Positions 1-4,622 of a stretch of 5,350 nucleotides of DNA are shown one piece after another. Every line of letters starts with the position of its first letter. Position 1 is the first letter of the stretch. Position numbers and translations under genes: made by a program. This DNA comes from an uncultured Eubacteriales bacterium (lineage in GTDB: Bacteria > Bacillota_A > Clostridia > Christensenellales > Aristaeellaceae). Location of the stretch: NCBI GenBank assembly GCA_900321945.1, contig ONXY01000041.1, forward strand, positions 1 to 5,350, read 5' to 3'. The notes beneath the pieces are model-generated. The model made no database searches. It had not been told where the DNA came from and saw nothing but the letters and a program-made list of their open reading frames with translations.

Positions 1-1
1 C

Positions 2-475
2 GGGACGCCGCTGATGCTGCAGCTGCTGGCGGTGACCTACGGCCCCTACTACCTTTTCGGTATCAGCGTGGCCAGGAACAAGCTGATTCCGGTGGTGGTC
101 GCGTTTTCCATCAACTATGCCGCTTATTTCGCAGAAATCTACCGCGGGGGCATTGAAAGCATGCCCACGGGACAGTACGAGGCGGCTCAGGTGCTGGGAT
201 ACACGAAGGTTCAGACCTTCATGCGGATCATTCTTCCTCAGGTCATCAAGCGGATCCTGCCTTCGGTCACCAACGAGGTGGTCACGCTGGTCAAGGATAC
301 CTCCATGGCTTTTACGGTTTCCTATCAGGAGATGTTCACGATCGGAAAGCAGATCGCCAATTCCCAGACCAGCTTTGTGCCGTTCCTGGTGGCCGGCGCG
401 TTCTACTACGTCTTCAACCTGCTGGTTGATTTCGTGATGGGCCGGATGGAGAAGCGGCTGAGCTACTACCGCTGA
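2..475 (+). CDS. Polar amino acid ABC transporter, permease subunit (5' truncated by window)
   Basis: Membrane subunit of an importer of the His/Glu/Gln/Arg (polar amino acid) ABC family; it forms the translocation path and docks the ATPase encoded next. The frame is open to the left edge and begins with residues GTPLMLQL, the usual (R)GTPL motif of these permeases, so the ATG at 14 is internal and roughly the first 60-80 residues are missing (family length about 215-240; 157 visible). The EAA cytoplasmic loop is clear at nt 140-240: EIYRGGIESMP, then QYEAAQVLGY (EAA at 179-187) and FMRIILPQ. It is followed by the typical KDTSMAFTVSYQEM segment and a last hydrophobic helix (about nt 380-440) ending in a basic tail. 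The stop is 14 nt before the ATPase start, so the two are one operon. A solute-binding protein gene is expected upstream but is not in view. The substrate cannot be read from the permease. Confidence 0.93.
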   Translation, partial: GTPLMLQLLAVTYGPYYLFGISVARNKLIPVVVAFSINYAAYFAEIYRGGIESMPTGQYEAAQVLGYTKVQTFMRIILPQVIKRILPSVTNEVVTLVKDTSMAFTVSYQEMFTIGKQIANSQTSFVPFLVAGAFYYVFNLLVDFVMGRMEKRLSYYR

Positions 476-476
476 G

Positions 477-482
477 AGGAGG
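477..482 (+). promoter_or_regulatory. Ribosome-binding site of the ABC ATPase
   Basis: A perfect AGGAGG sits just after the permease stop, 7 nt before a GTG codon at 490. It decides the GTG start of the ATPase, since no ATG lies nearby in that frame. Confidence 0.85.
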
Positions 483-489
483 CCGGAAA

Positions 490-1254
490 GTGAAGAAACT
501 GCTTGAAATCAATCACTGCCGGAAAAGCTTTGACGGCGTGCCGGTTCTGACGGATCTGAGTCTCAGCGTGACGGAAAGCCAGGTGCTTTCCATTATCGGA
601 CCCAGCGGAAGCGGAAAATCCACGCTGCTGCGCTGCGCCACCCTGCTTGAGACCATGGACGGCGGGGACCTGATCTACGACGGAAGCTACGCCGCGAGGG
701 ATCAGGGGGGGAAGGCTGTTTACGCGCAGCCCCAGGAGCTGCACCGGATCCGGAATCTGTTCGGCCTTGTGTTCCAGAACTTCAATCTGTTTCCGCATTA
801 CTCCGTGCTGAAGAATATCATGGAGGCGCCGATCCTGGTGCAGAAGAGGAACAGGAAGGAAGTCGAGGAGGAGGCCCGGGAGCTGCTGAGGCAGATGGGC
901 CTGGCCGACCGGGCGGAAGCCTATCCGTATCAGCTGTCCGGAGGACAGCAGCAGCGGGTGTCCATCGCGCGGGCGCTGGCCATGAATCCCAAGATCCTTT
1001 TCTTTGACGAGCCGACCTCCGCGCTGGATCCGGAGCTGACCGGGGAGATTCTGCGGGTTATCCGCGCGCTGGCGGAGAAGAAGATGACCATGGTGATCGT
1101 AACCCACGAAATGGCTTTCGCCCGGGACGTTTCGGACTATGTGGTGTTTATGAACGAGGGCGTGATCGTGGAGCAGGGCGATCCGCGGGAAGTGATCGAC
1201 CACCCGACGCAGGAACGCACCATCCAGTTTTTACGGAGACTGAGCGAGAAATGA
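490..1254 (+). CDS. Polar amino acid ABC transporter, ATP-binding subunit (GlnQ/HisP type)
   Basis: Cytoplasmic ATPase that powers the permease encoded just upstream. The 254 residues match the usual length (about 240-260), and all nucleotide-binding motifs are present in order: Walker A GPSGSGKST (37-45), Q-loop at Q96 in VFQNFNLFPH, signature LSGGQ (149-153), Walker B ILFFDEP with catalytic E174, D-loop SALD (177-180) and switch histidine H206 in THEMAFA. The FNLFPH and THEM..A contexts are those of the polar amino acid subfamily rather than of sugar or peptide importers. Residues 62-90 carry a short insertion (DGSYAARDQGG...) where family members vary. Start is GTG at 490 with an AGGAGG site 7 nt upstream. 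The stop overlaps the start of the DapF-like gene by ATGA (1251-1254), which predicts translational coupling. Substrate is not readable from the ATPase; the racemase partner suggests an amino acid used in D and L forms. Confidence 0.96.
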   Translation: MKKLLEINHCRKSFDGVPVLTDLSLSVTESQVLSIIGPSGSGKSTLLRCATLLETMDGGDLIYDGSYAARDQGGKAVYAQPQELHRIRNLFGLVFQNFNLFPHYSVLKNIMEAPILVQKRNRKEVEEEARELLRQMGLADRAEAYPYQLSGGQQQRVSIARALAMNPKILFFDEPTSALDPELTGEILRVIRALAEKKMTMVIVTHEMAFARDVSDYVVFMNEGVIVEQGDPREVIDHPTQERTIQFLRRLSEK

Positions 1255-2042
1255 ACGGCGTCCGATACGTACTGCTGGATCCTTCGGGGAACCTGACCTG
1301 CCTGGTGCTGGATCCGGTAGAAGAACGAAAGCGCGGAACGGTGACCGCGGCCCTGATGGACCGGTGCGAGCAGGTGGGGTATCTGACGCCTCCGGAGGAT
1401 CCGCGCGCGCGGGCCCGTCTTCAGATGATGGGCGGAGAGTTCTGCGGAAACGCGTCCATGGCGGCCGCGGCGTGGCTGGCCGGGGAGGACGGGCTGACGG
1501 AAGGGGAGGAAACGACGGTTCCGCTGGAGGTTTCCGGTGCGGAGGGCGTGATTCCCTGCCGGGTCCGGAGAGAAAGGGACGGCTGGACGGGCACCGTGGA
1601 GATGCCGCTGATCCGGGAAGTGAAGGAGATCACGCTGAACGGGGAGACCCTGACCGGCGTGGCTTTTCCGGGTATGCTGCACCTGATCGCGCGGGGGAAA
1701 GCTCCCGGAAAGGAGGAAGCGGAGGCGGCGCTCATGAACGCCGCGGCGGTTCTGCCCTTTCCGGCGCTGGGACGCCTGCAGTGGGAGGAAAGGACGGGAA
1801 GGATGACACCCCTGGTGTACGTCCGGGAAAGCGGGACTCTCGTCTGGGAGACCGCCTGCGGAAGCGGAAGCGCCGCCATCGCGGCCTGGAAGGCGCTGGA
1901 AACAGGGAGGGACGCGCGGGTCGAAGTCATTCAGCCGGGCGGCGTCCTGACGGCGGAGGCGCGCCTGAAGCAGGGGACCGTGAACAGGATCCTGCTGACC
2001 GGTTCCGTCCGGATCGGCGGAACGGGCGTGACGGAGGGATAA
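1251..2042 (+). CDS. DapF-fold cofactor-independent amino acid racemase/epimerase (substrate unassigned)
   Basis: A 263-residue cytoplasmic protein of the diaminopimelate epimerase fold, a family that inverts the alpha carbon of an amino acid without PLP by means of two cysteines. Seen here: N-terminal half with SGN (12-14, the place of the GND motif in DapF), first cysteine motif GGEFCGNAS (C65), a GMLHLIA strand with H144 (place of the NPH motif), second cysteine motif ETACGSGS (C203), and QPGG near the end (228-231, DapF SPGG). The cysteine spacing of 138 residues fits the family. Departures from true DapF: the first motif lacks the NADGS...CGNGxR form, and the Glu-Arg pair that precedes the second cysteine in DapF is not conserved (R192-E193-S194 instead). 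It overlaps the transporter ATPase by ATGA and ends at a terminator, so it belongs to the transport operon and not to a lysine operon. A histidine racemase (like staphylococcal CntK or the fusobacterial enzyme) is a reasonable guess; a meso-DAP epimerase is less likely. Family sure, substrate unsure. Confidence 0.85.
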   Translation: MNGVRYVLLDPSGNLTCLVLDPVEERKRGTVTAALMDRCEQVGYLTPPEDPRARARLQMMGGEFCGNASMAAAAWLAGEDGLTEGEETTVPLEVSGAEGVIPCRVRRERDGWTGTVEMPLIREVKEITLNGETLTGVAFPGMLHLIARGKAPGKEEAEAALMNAAAVLPFPALGRLQWEERTGRMTPLVYVRESGTLVWETACGSGSAAIAAWKALETGRDARVEVIQPGGVLTAEARLKQGTVNRILLTGSVRIGGTGVTEG

Positions 2043-2050
2043 ATGTACCT

Positions 2051-2083
2051 GCGCGGGCATGGCTCCATGCTTGCGTTTTTTTT
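2051..2083 (+). terminator. Intrinsic terminator of the ABC transporter-racemase operon
   Basis: Eight nt after the racemase stop, GCATG (2057-2061) and CATGC (2066-2070) pair around a GCTC loop. The stem extends outward through two G-U pairs and C-G, G-C, C-G pairs to about 2051/2076. Eight T residues (2076-2083) follow directly. Stem, short loop and T-tract are the standard rho-independent form. Confidence 0.85.
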
Positions 2084-2099
2084 CGTTTCGCGCTATGAT
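2071..2099 (+). promoter_or_regulatory. Putative sigma-70-type promoter for the HI0933-family gene
   Basis: TTGCGT (2071-2076) as -35 and TATGAT (2094-2099, five of six consensus bases) as -10 are separated by 17 nt. The -35 half is weak (three of six) and lies inside the preceding terminator's stem and T-tract. Transcription would begin near 2106 and leave a leader of about 80 nt before the ATG at 2185. Confidence 0.55.
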
Positions 2100-2116
2100 G
2101 GCCCCGCGAGAGGCGG

Positions 2117-2160
2117 AAACAGGACAGGCCACCGCGGACGGATCCGGGGCAGGCCTGTTT
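2117..2160 (+). other. Inverted repeat in the leader of the HI0933-family gene
   Basis: AAACAGG (2117-2123) is the exact reverse complement of CCTGTTT (2154-2160). Alternatively ACAGGCC (2124-2130) pairs perfectly with GGCCTGT (2152-2158). The two pairings exclude each other. The leader RNA can thus fold into one of two hairpins ending about 13 nt before the ribosome-binding site. Only four T residues follow, so it is not a clear terminator. Function unknown. Confidence 0.4.
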
Positions 2161-2172
2161 TCAGAGACGCTT

Positions 2173-2179
2173 AAAGGAG
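2173..2179 (+). promoter_or_regulatory. Ribosome-binding site deciding the start at 2185
   Basis: AAAGGAG lies 5 nt before the ATG at 2185. It selects this start over the in-frame ATG at 2059, which lies inside the upstream terminator hairpin and would add 42 residues with no family character. Confidence 0.85.
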
Positions 2180-2184
2180 TTTTC

Positions 2185-3426
2185 ATGAGCAGAGTGCTGA
2201 TTATCGGCGCGGGAGCGGCGGGACTGATGGCGGCGGTGCACGCGGCTTCGGCCGGGGCGCGGACGACCGTGCTGGAGCGGAATGAAAAACCGGGAAAAAA
2301 GATTTACCTGACCGGCAAGGGCCGCTGCAACGTGACCAACGACTGCGCGCCGGACGAGTTCATGCGGGAAGTGCCCCGGAATCCCCGGTTCCTTTACAGC
2401 GCGCTGGATTATTTCCAGCCCCGCGACATGATGGAGTGGCTGCGGGAGAACGGCTGTCCCACGGTGACCCAGCGCGGGCGGCGCGTGTTTCCCGCGACGG
2501 AGAAAGCCAGCGACGTAACCCGGACGCTGACGGCCGCGTGCCGGCGGCTGGGGGTGGAGATCCTGCTGAACCGGAGGGTAACGGAGATTCTGAGAAACGG
2601 GGACGGAAGCGCGGCCGGGGCCATGACGGAGCCCGGAGGAACGGTGGAAGCGGACGCGGTGATCCTGGCCACGGGGGGAGCAAGCTATCCGGCGACCGGA
2701 TCCACCGGGGACGGATACCTCTTCGCAGAACGGCTGGGGCACACGGTGATCCCGCCGGTGCCTTCCCTTGTCGGACTGGAGTCCGCGGAGAGCTGGCCCC
2801 GCTCGCTGCAGGGCCTGAGCCTGAGGAACGTCCGGGTAACGCTGAGAGAAGGAAAGAAAACCCTGTATACGGAGCTGGGAGAAATGCTCTTCACGCATTT
2901 CGGCTTTTCCGGTCCCCTGATCCTGGAAGCCAGCTGCCATCTGCCGGAACCGTTCGGAAACTGTTCGCTGGAGGCGGATCTGAAGCCGGGCCTGACCCGG
3001 GAGCAGCTGGACGCCAGGCTTCTGCGGGACCTGGAGGCGGGCGGAAAGAAACAGCTCCGCAACATTCTTCCGGGACTGATGCCATCCAGCATGGCGGAGC
3101 TTTTTCCTTCGCTGTGCGGGCTTCCGGAGGATCTTCCCTGCAGCCAGGTCCGGGCCGCCCAGCGGGAAAGCCTGCTGAACCGCCTGAAAGCCCTGCCGCT
3201 GACGCCCGCGGGCAGAAGGCCCCTCGCGGAGGCCATTGTCACCCGGGGCGGCGTGTCCGTCCGGGAAGTGAATCCGGGAACCATGGAAAGCAGACTGATT
3301 CCCGGCCTTTATTTCGCCGGAGAGCTGCTGGACGTGGACGCGCATACGGGCGGATACAACCTGCAGATCGCCTTCAGTACCGGCGCGCTGGCGGGAAGCA
3401 GCGCGGCTGTCCGCGGGCCGGCATAA
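2185..3426 (+). CDS. FAD-dependent oxidoreductase of the HI0933/YhiN/BaiN family
   Basis: A 413-residue flavoprotein, the usual family length (about 390-420). Seen: N-terminal dinucleotide-binding fold VLIIGAGAAGLMAA (GxGxxG at 8-13) with acidic residue E31 ending the second strand, the family block TGKGRCNVTN (43-52), ATGGASYPATGSTGDGY (162-178), GEMLFTHFGFSGP (232-244), VTRGGVS (352-358), and the C-terminal FAD-contact block with GLYFAGELLDVDAHTGGYN (374-392). The protein has no signal peptide and should be cytoplasmic. Family members are widespread in bacteria and mostly have no assigned substrate. BaiN of bile-acid-dehydroxylating clostridia was proposed to reduce a bile acid intermediate, but no other bai-like gene is seen here, so that role should not be transferred. 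The start at 2185 is set by an AAAGGAG site 5 nt upstream. It stands alone between an upstream terminator and a promoter-like region, so it is probably monocistronic, although no clear terminator follows its stop. Confidence 0.93.
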   Translation: MSRVLIIGAGAAGLMAAVHAASAGARTTVLERNEKPGKKIYLTGKGRCNVTNDCAPDEFMREVPRNPRFLYSALDYFQPRDMMEWLRENGCPTVTQRGRRVFPATEKASDVTRTLTAACRRLGVEILLNRRVTEILRNGDGSAAGAMTEPGGTVEADAVILATGGASYPATGSTGDGYLFAERLGHTVIPPVPSLVGLESAESWPRSLQGLSLRNVRVTLREGKKTLYTELGEMLFTHFGFSGPLILEASCHLPEPFGNCSLEADLKPGLTREQLDARLLRDLEAGGKKQLRNILPGLMPSSMAELFPSLCGLPEDLPCSQVRAAQRESLLNRLKALPLTPAGRRPLAEAIVTRGGVSVREVNPGTMESRLIPGLYFAGELLDVDAHTGGYNLQIAFSTGALAGSSAAVRGPA

Positions 3427-3478
3427 ACGTTCCGGGGGAGCGCCCGGCGTATCCGGCAGAAAAGAAGCATACAAAAAA

Positions 3479-3495
3479 TGTCATGAAATTGTAAC
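3479..3495 (+). promoter_or_regulatory. Direct repeat resembling a PHO box
   Basis: TGTCAT (3479-3484) and TGTAAC (3490-3495) form a direct repeat with 11-bp period and a 5-nt A/T-rich spacer. This matches the layout of PhoB sites (CTGTCAT-like halves four bases apart) and, on the other strand (GTTACA-N5-ATGACA), loosely that of Bacillus PhoP sites. Only two copies are present. It lies 67-83 nt before the start at 3562. The assignment to phosphate control is an inference from the pattern only. Confidence 0.3.
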
Positions 3496-3520
3496 CTTTC
3501 GCGTGTTCCCCGGATATTAC
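3489..3520 (+). promoter_or_regulatory. Possible promoter for the two small secreted proteins
   Basis: TTGTAA (3489-3494) could be a -35 box with GATATT (3513-3518, 18-nt spacing) or TATTAC (3515-3520, 20-nt spacing) as -10. Each box matches consensus only partly. It is the best candidate in the 135 nt before the first small secreted protein, and it coincides with the PHO-box-like repeat. Confidence 0.35.
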
Positions 3521-3546
3521 TGATGAAAATGTCCGAAGGGACACGG

Positions 3547-3553
3547 AAAGGAG
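3547..3553 (+). promoter_or_regulatory. Ribosome-binding site deciding the start at 3562
   Basis: AAAGGAG lies 8 nt before the ATG at 3562. It lies inside the longer frame that opens at 3523, which has no comparable site. The start at 3562 also places a signal peptide close to the N-terminus. Confidence 0.8.
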
Positions 3554-3561
3554 TGACTGGA

Positions 3562-3951
3562 ATGACGAGGACAACCGGAACGGGGGCGGGAATCATGACG
3601 GCCGCGGCGCTGATTCTGGCCGCGCTGTGTATCGCGGTCTGCTCCGCGGCGGAGGACGCGAACGCTCTTACCGGAAAGTGGGGCTGCACGGAGCTTGAGA
3701 TTGAGGAAGATCTGTTCGAAAGGCTGCGCATAACGCTGAGTTTCGAAGGCATGGAGGACAGAAGCGGCCTGTGTACGGTGACGTATGAAACGGACAGACC
3801 GGCCGTCACGGTGGAGGCAAAAATTGAGGGAAATCAGCTGATCCTTTATCCGGAAGACGGGGAGGCCGAGATCTACAGGATTTTCTGGAATGAAGACGGC
3901 AGCTTCACCCTGGCCAGCATGGAAGGAAAAATGCTCTTCACGAAGGAGTAA
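3562..3951 (+). CDS. Small secreted protein, copy 1 of a tandem pair (unknown function)
   Basis: A 129-residue protein not recognised as a named family. A signal peptide is clear: threonine/arginine-containing N-terminus, hydrophobic core at about 11-27 and a probable cut near CSA-AED (about residue 29-30). The exported part has about 100 residues: TGKW (37-40), C42, a LRITLSFEGM strand, C71, QLILYPEDGEAEIYRIFW, then GSFTL (113-117) and MLFT near the end. Alternating hydrophobic residues suggest an all-beta domain. The early G-x-W recalls lipocalin-like barrels, but this is a weak inference. The next gene encodes a diverged copy with the same block order. The start is 3562, not the in-frame ATG at 3523, because of the AAAGGAG site at 3547-3553; a promoter -10 near 3513-3518 would also make 3523 untranslatable. 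The stop is 49 nt before the second copy, with only a small hairpin between, so both are probably on one transcript. Confidence 0.82.
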   Translation: MTRTTGTGAGIMTAAALILAALCIAVCSAAEDANALTGKWGCTELEIEEDLFERLRITLSFEGMEDRSGLCTVTYETDRPAVTVEAKIEGNQLILYPEDGEAEIYRIFWNEDGSFTLASMEGKMLFTKE

Positions 3952-3958
3952 AACGGGC

Positions 3959-3972
3959 CGGCCGTAAGGCCG
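3959..3972 (+). other. Short intercistronic hairpin with GUAA loop
   Basis: CGGCC (3959-3963) and GGCCG (3968-3972) form a perfect 5-bp stem closed by GTAA, a GNRA-type tetraloop in RNA. No T-tract follows, so it is not a terminator. It lies between the two paralogous genes and could affect processing or stability of the joint mRNA, or be chance in GC-rich sequence. Confidence 0.35.
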
Positions 3973-4000
3973 CGGAATATGGGAAAGGAGAACGGGAGTC

Positions 4001-4387
4001 ATGATAAAAACGGGAATAATCGCAATGGCGCTTGCCCTGGCGCTGACTGTATGCGCCGCCGCCTTCGCGGAAGAGGACTGCCGGTTTACCGGCGAATGGA
4101 GCAGCACGAAAATGCAGATCGCGGAGCGCGTCTATACGCCGATGTGGGTAACGCTCAATTTCTACGACATGAAGGACGGAGACGGATACTGCAGAATTCT
4201 GAAGGAGGATGAGCGCGGGGAAACCGAGAGTACCATGGCGGTCCGCGTCGCGGAAAACCTGATGAGCCTGACCGGCGCGGACGGGGAAACAAAAACCTAT
4301 GAGGTGGTCTGGCAGGATTCCGGAAGCTTTACGCTGGTCAGTTCCGAAGGGAGGACGCTGTTCACAAGGACGATCACGACGATCTGA
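4001..4387 (+). CDS. Small secreted protein, copy 2 of a tandem pair (unknown function)
   Basis: A 128-residue protein, diverged paralogue of the preceding gene product. The signal peptide is textbook: MIK, hydrophobic core to about residue 20, cut predicted at AFA-EED (after residue 23). The exported domain holds C27, TGEW (30-33), WVTLNFYDM (49-57), C64, a three-residue longer acidic loop (ERGETES), TYEVVWQDSGSFTL (99-112) and TLFT (119-122), in the same order as copy 1. C64 aligns with C71 of copy 1, but the partner cysteine has moved from just after the TGxW motif (C42) to just before it (C27). The start ATG at 4001 has AAAGGAG at 3984-3990, a rather long 10-nt spacing, with GGGAG closer (3994-3998). 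A strong terminator 18 nt after the stop ends the unit. Function unknown; an extracellular or cell-surface small beta domain is the most that can be said. Confidence 0.83.
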   Translation: MIKTGIIAMALALALTVCAAAFAEEDCRFTGEWSSTKMQIAERVYTPMWVTLNFYDMKDGDGYCRILKEDERGETESTMAVRVAENLMSLTGADGETKTYEVVWQDSGSFTLVSSEGRTLFTRTITTI

Positions 4388-4404
4388 TCCGGATGCTCAG
4401 GCAG

Positions 4405-4428
4405 GCCCGCGCCCGCGCGGGCTTTTTT
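4405..4428 (+). terminator. Intrinsic terminator after the small secreted protein pair
   Basis: GCCCGCG (4405-4411) pairs perfectly with CGCGGGC (4416-4422) around a CCCG loop, followed at once by six T residues (4423-4428). It starts 18 nt after the stop of the second secreted protein. Confidence 0.92.
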
Positions 4429-4441
4429 CTCTGCCCGCCAC

Positions 4442-4466
4442 GGCGCCGGCCCGCGGGGCGTTTTTT
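4442..4466 (+). terminator. Second, weaker terminator-like hairpin
   Basis: CGCC (4444-4447) pairs with GGCG (4457-4460), and after a two-base bulge CC (4450-4451) pairs with GG (4455-4456). Six T residues (4461-4466) follow, and a further T-rich run ends near 4475. The stem is imperfect, so this is a back-up terminator candidate only. Confidence 0.5.
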
Positions 4467-4476
4467 CATTTTTCTC

Positions 4477-4505
4477 TTGAATTCCCAACCGGGATCGTAT
4501 ATATT
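4477..4505 (+). promoter_or_regulatory. Sigma-70-type promoter of the serine protease gene
   Basis: TTGAAT (4477-4482) and TATATT (4500-4505, five of six consensus bases) are separated by the ideal 17 nt, in the only A/T-rich patch of an otherwise GC-rich gap and just after two terminators. Transcription would start near 4512, giving a leader of about 110 nt. Confidence 0.75.
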
Positions 4506-4545
4506 ATTCTCAGCAATTACTTCCTGCATGCGTTTACGGACCGGG

Positions 4546-4566
4546 GCCCGGAACCGGATTCCGGGC
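4546..4566 (+). other. Perfect 8-bp hairpin in the protease leader
   Basis: GCCCGGAA (4546-4553) is the exact reverse complement of TTCCGGGC (4559-4566), with a 5-nt loop CCGGA. No T-tract follows, so it is not a terminator. Placed about 35 nt after the predicted transcription start and 42 nt before the ribosome-binding site, it could stabilise the mRNA or, as a palindrome in DNA, bind a regulator. Confidence 0.55.
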
Positions 4567-4607
4567 GGAACTGAACGGATATGGAACCATGGGGGAGAAA
4601 AAGGAGA

Positions 4608-4613
4608 GGGAGG
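4608..4613 (+). promoter_or_regulatory. Ribosome-binding site of the protease gene
   Basis: GGGAGG lies 9 nt before the ATG at 4623, with an AAAGGAG (4600-4606) just upstream. An in-frame ATG at 4581 would add 14 mostly basic residues before the signal peptide but has no good site, so 4623 is preferred. Confidence 0.75.
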
Positions 4614-4622
4614 ATTCACCAT

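Noticed and set aside
1251..2042. Assigning dapF and a lysine-biosynthesis role to the racemase
   Set aside because: The fold is right, but the active-site surroundings and the transporter context do not support meso-DAP as substrate, so no gene symbol is given.
2059..2184. Upstream in-frame start for the flavoprotein gene at 2059
   Set aside because: The ATG lies within the terminator hairpin and upstream of the predicted promoter -10, and the added 42 residues do not belong to the family; the ATG at 2185 has an AAAGGAG site and begins directly with the FAD-binding strand.
1137..2186. Long open frame on the minus strand (349 codons) across the racemase gene
   Set aside because: It is antisense to genes with unmistakable family motifs, its translation is low-complexity (Arg, Pro, His, Gln rich) as expected from GC-rich codon bias, and no domain is recognisable.
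2185..3426. Bile acid dehydroxylation role (baiN) for the flavoprotein
   Set aside because: The family is far broader than bile acid metabolism, and no other bai-type gene is present in the window.
3432..3447. Terminator after the flavoprotein gene
   Set aside because: The 5-bp stem CCGGG/CCCGG has no following T-tract and the next bases are mixed, so it does not meet the form of an intrinsic terminator.
2161..3474. 437-codon open frame on the minus strand opposite the flavoprotein gene
   Set aside because: Its translation is rich in Arg, Gln, Pro and His with no motif, while the + strand frame carries every HI0933-family block; it is a composition shadow.
3523..3561. In-frame start at 3523 for the first small secreted protein
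   Set aside because: No ribosome-binding site precedes it, it would sit at the likely transcription start, and it would put 13 extra residues in front of the signal peptide; the site at 3547-3553 supports 3562.
3979..4212. Open frame starting at ATG 3979 on the + strand
   Set aside because: It overlaps the second secreted protein in another frame and lacks a signal peptide or motif, while the frame from 4001 matches its paralogue.
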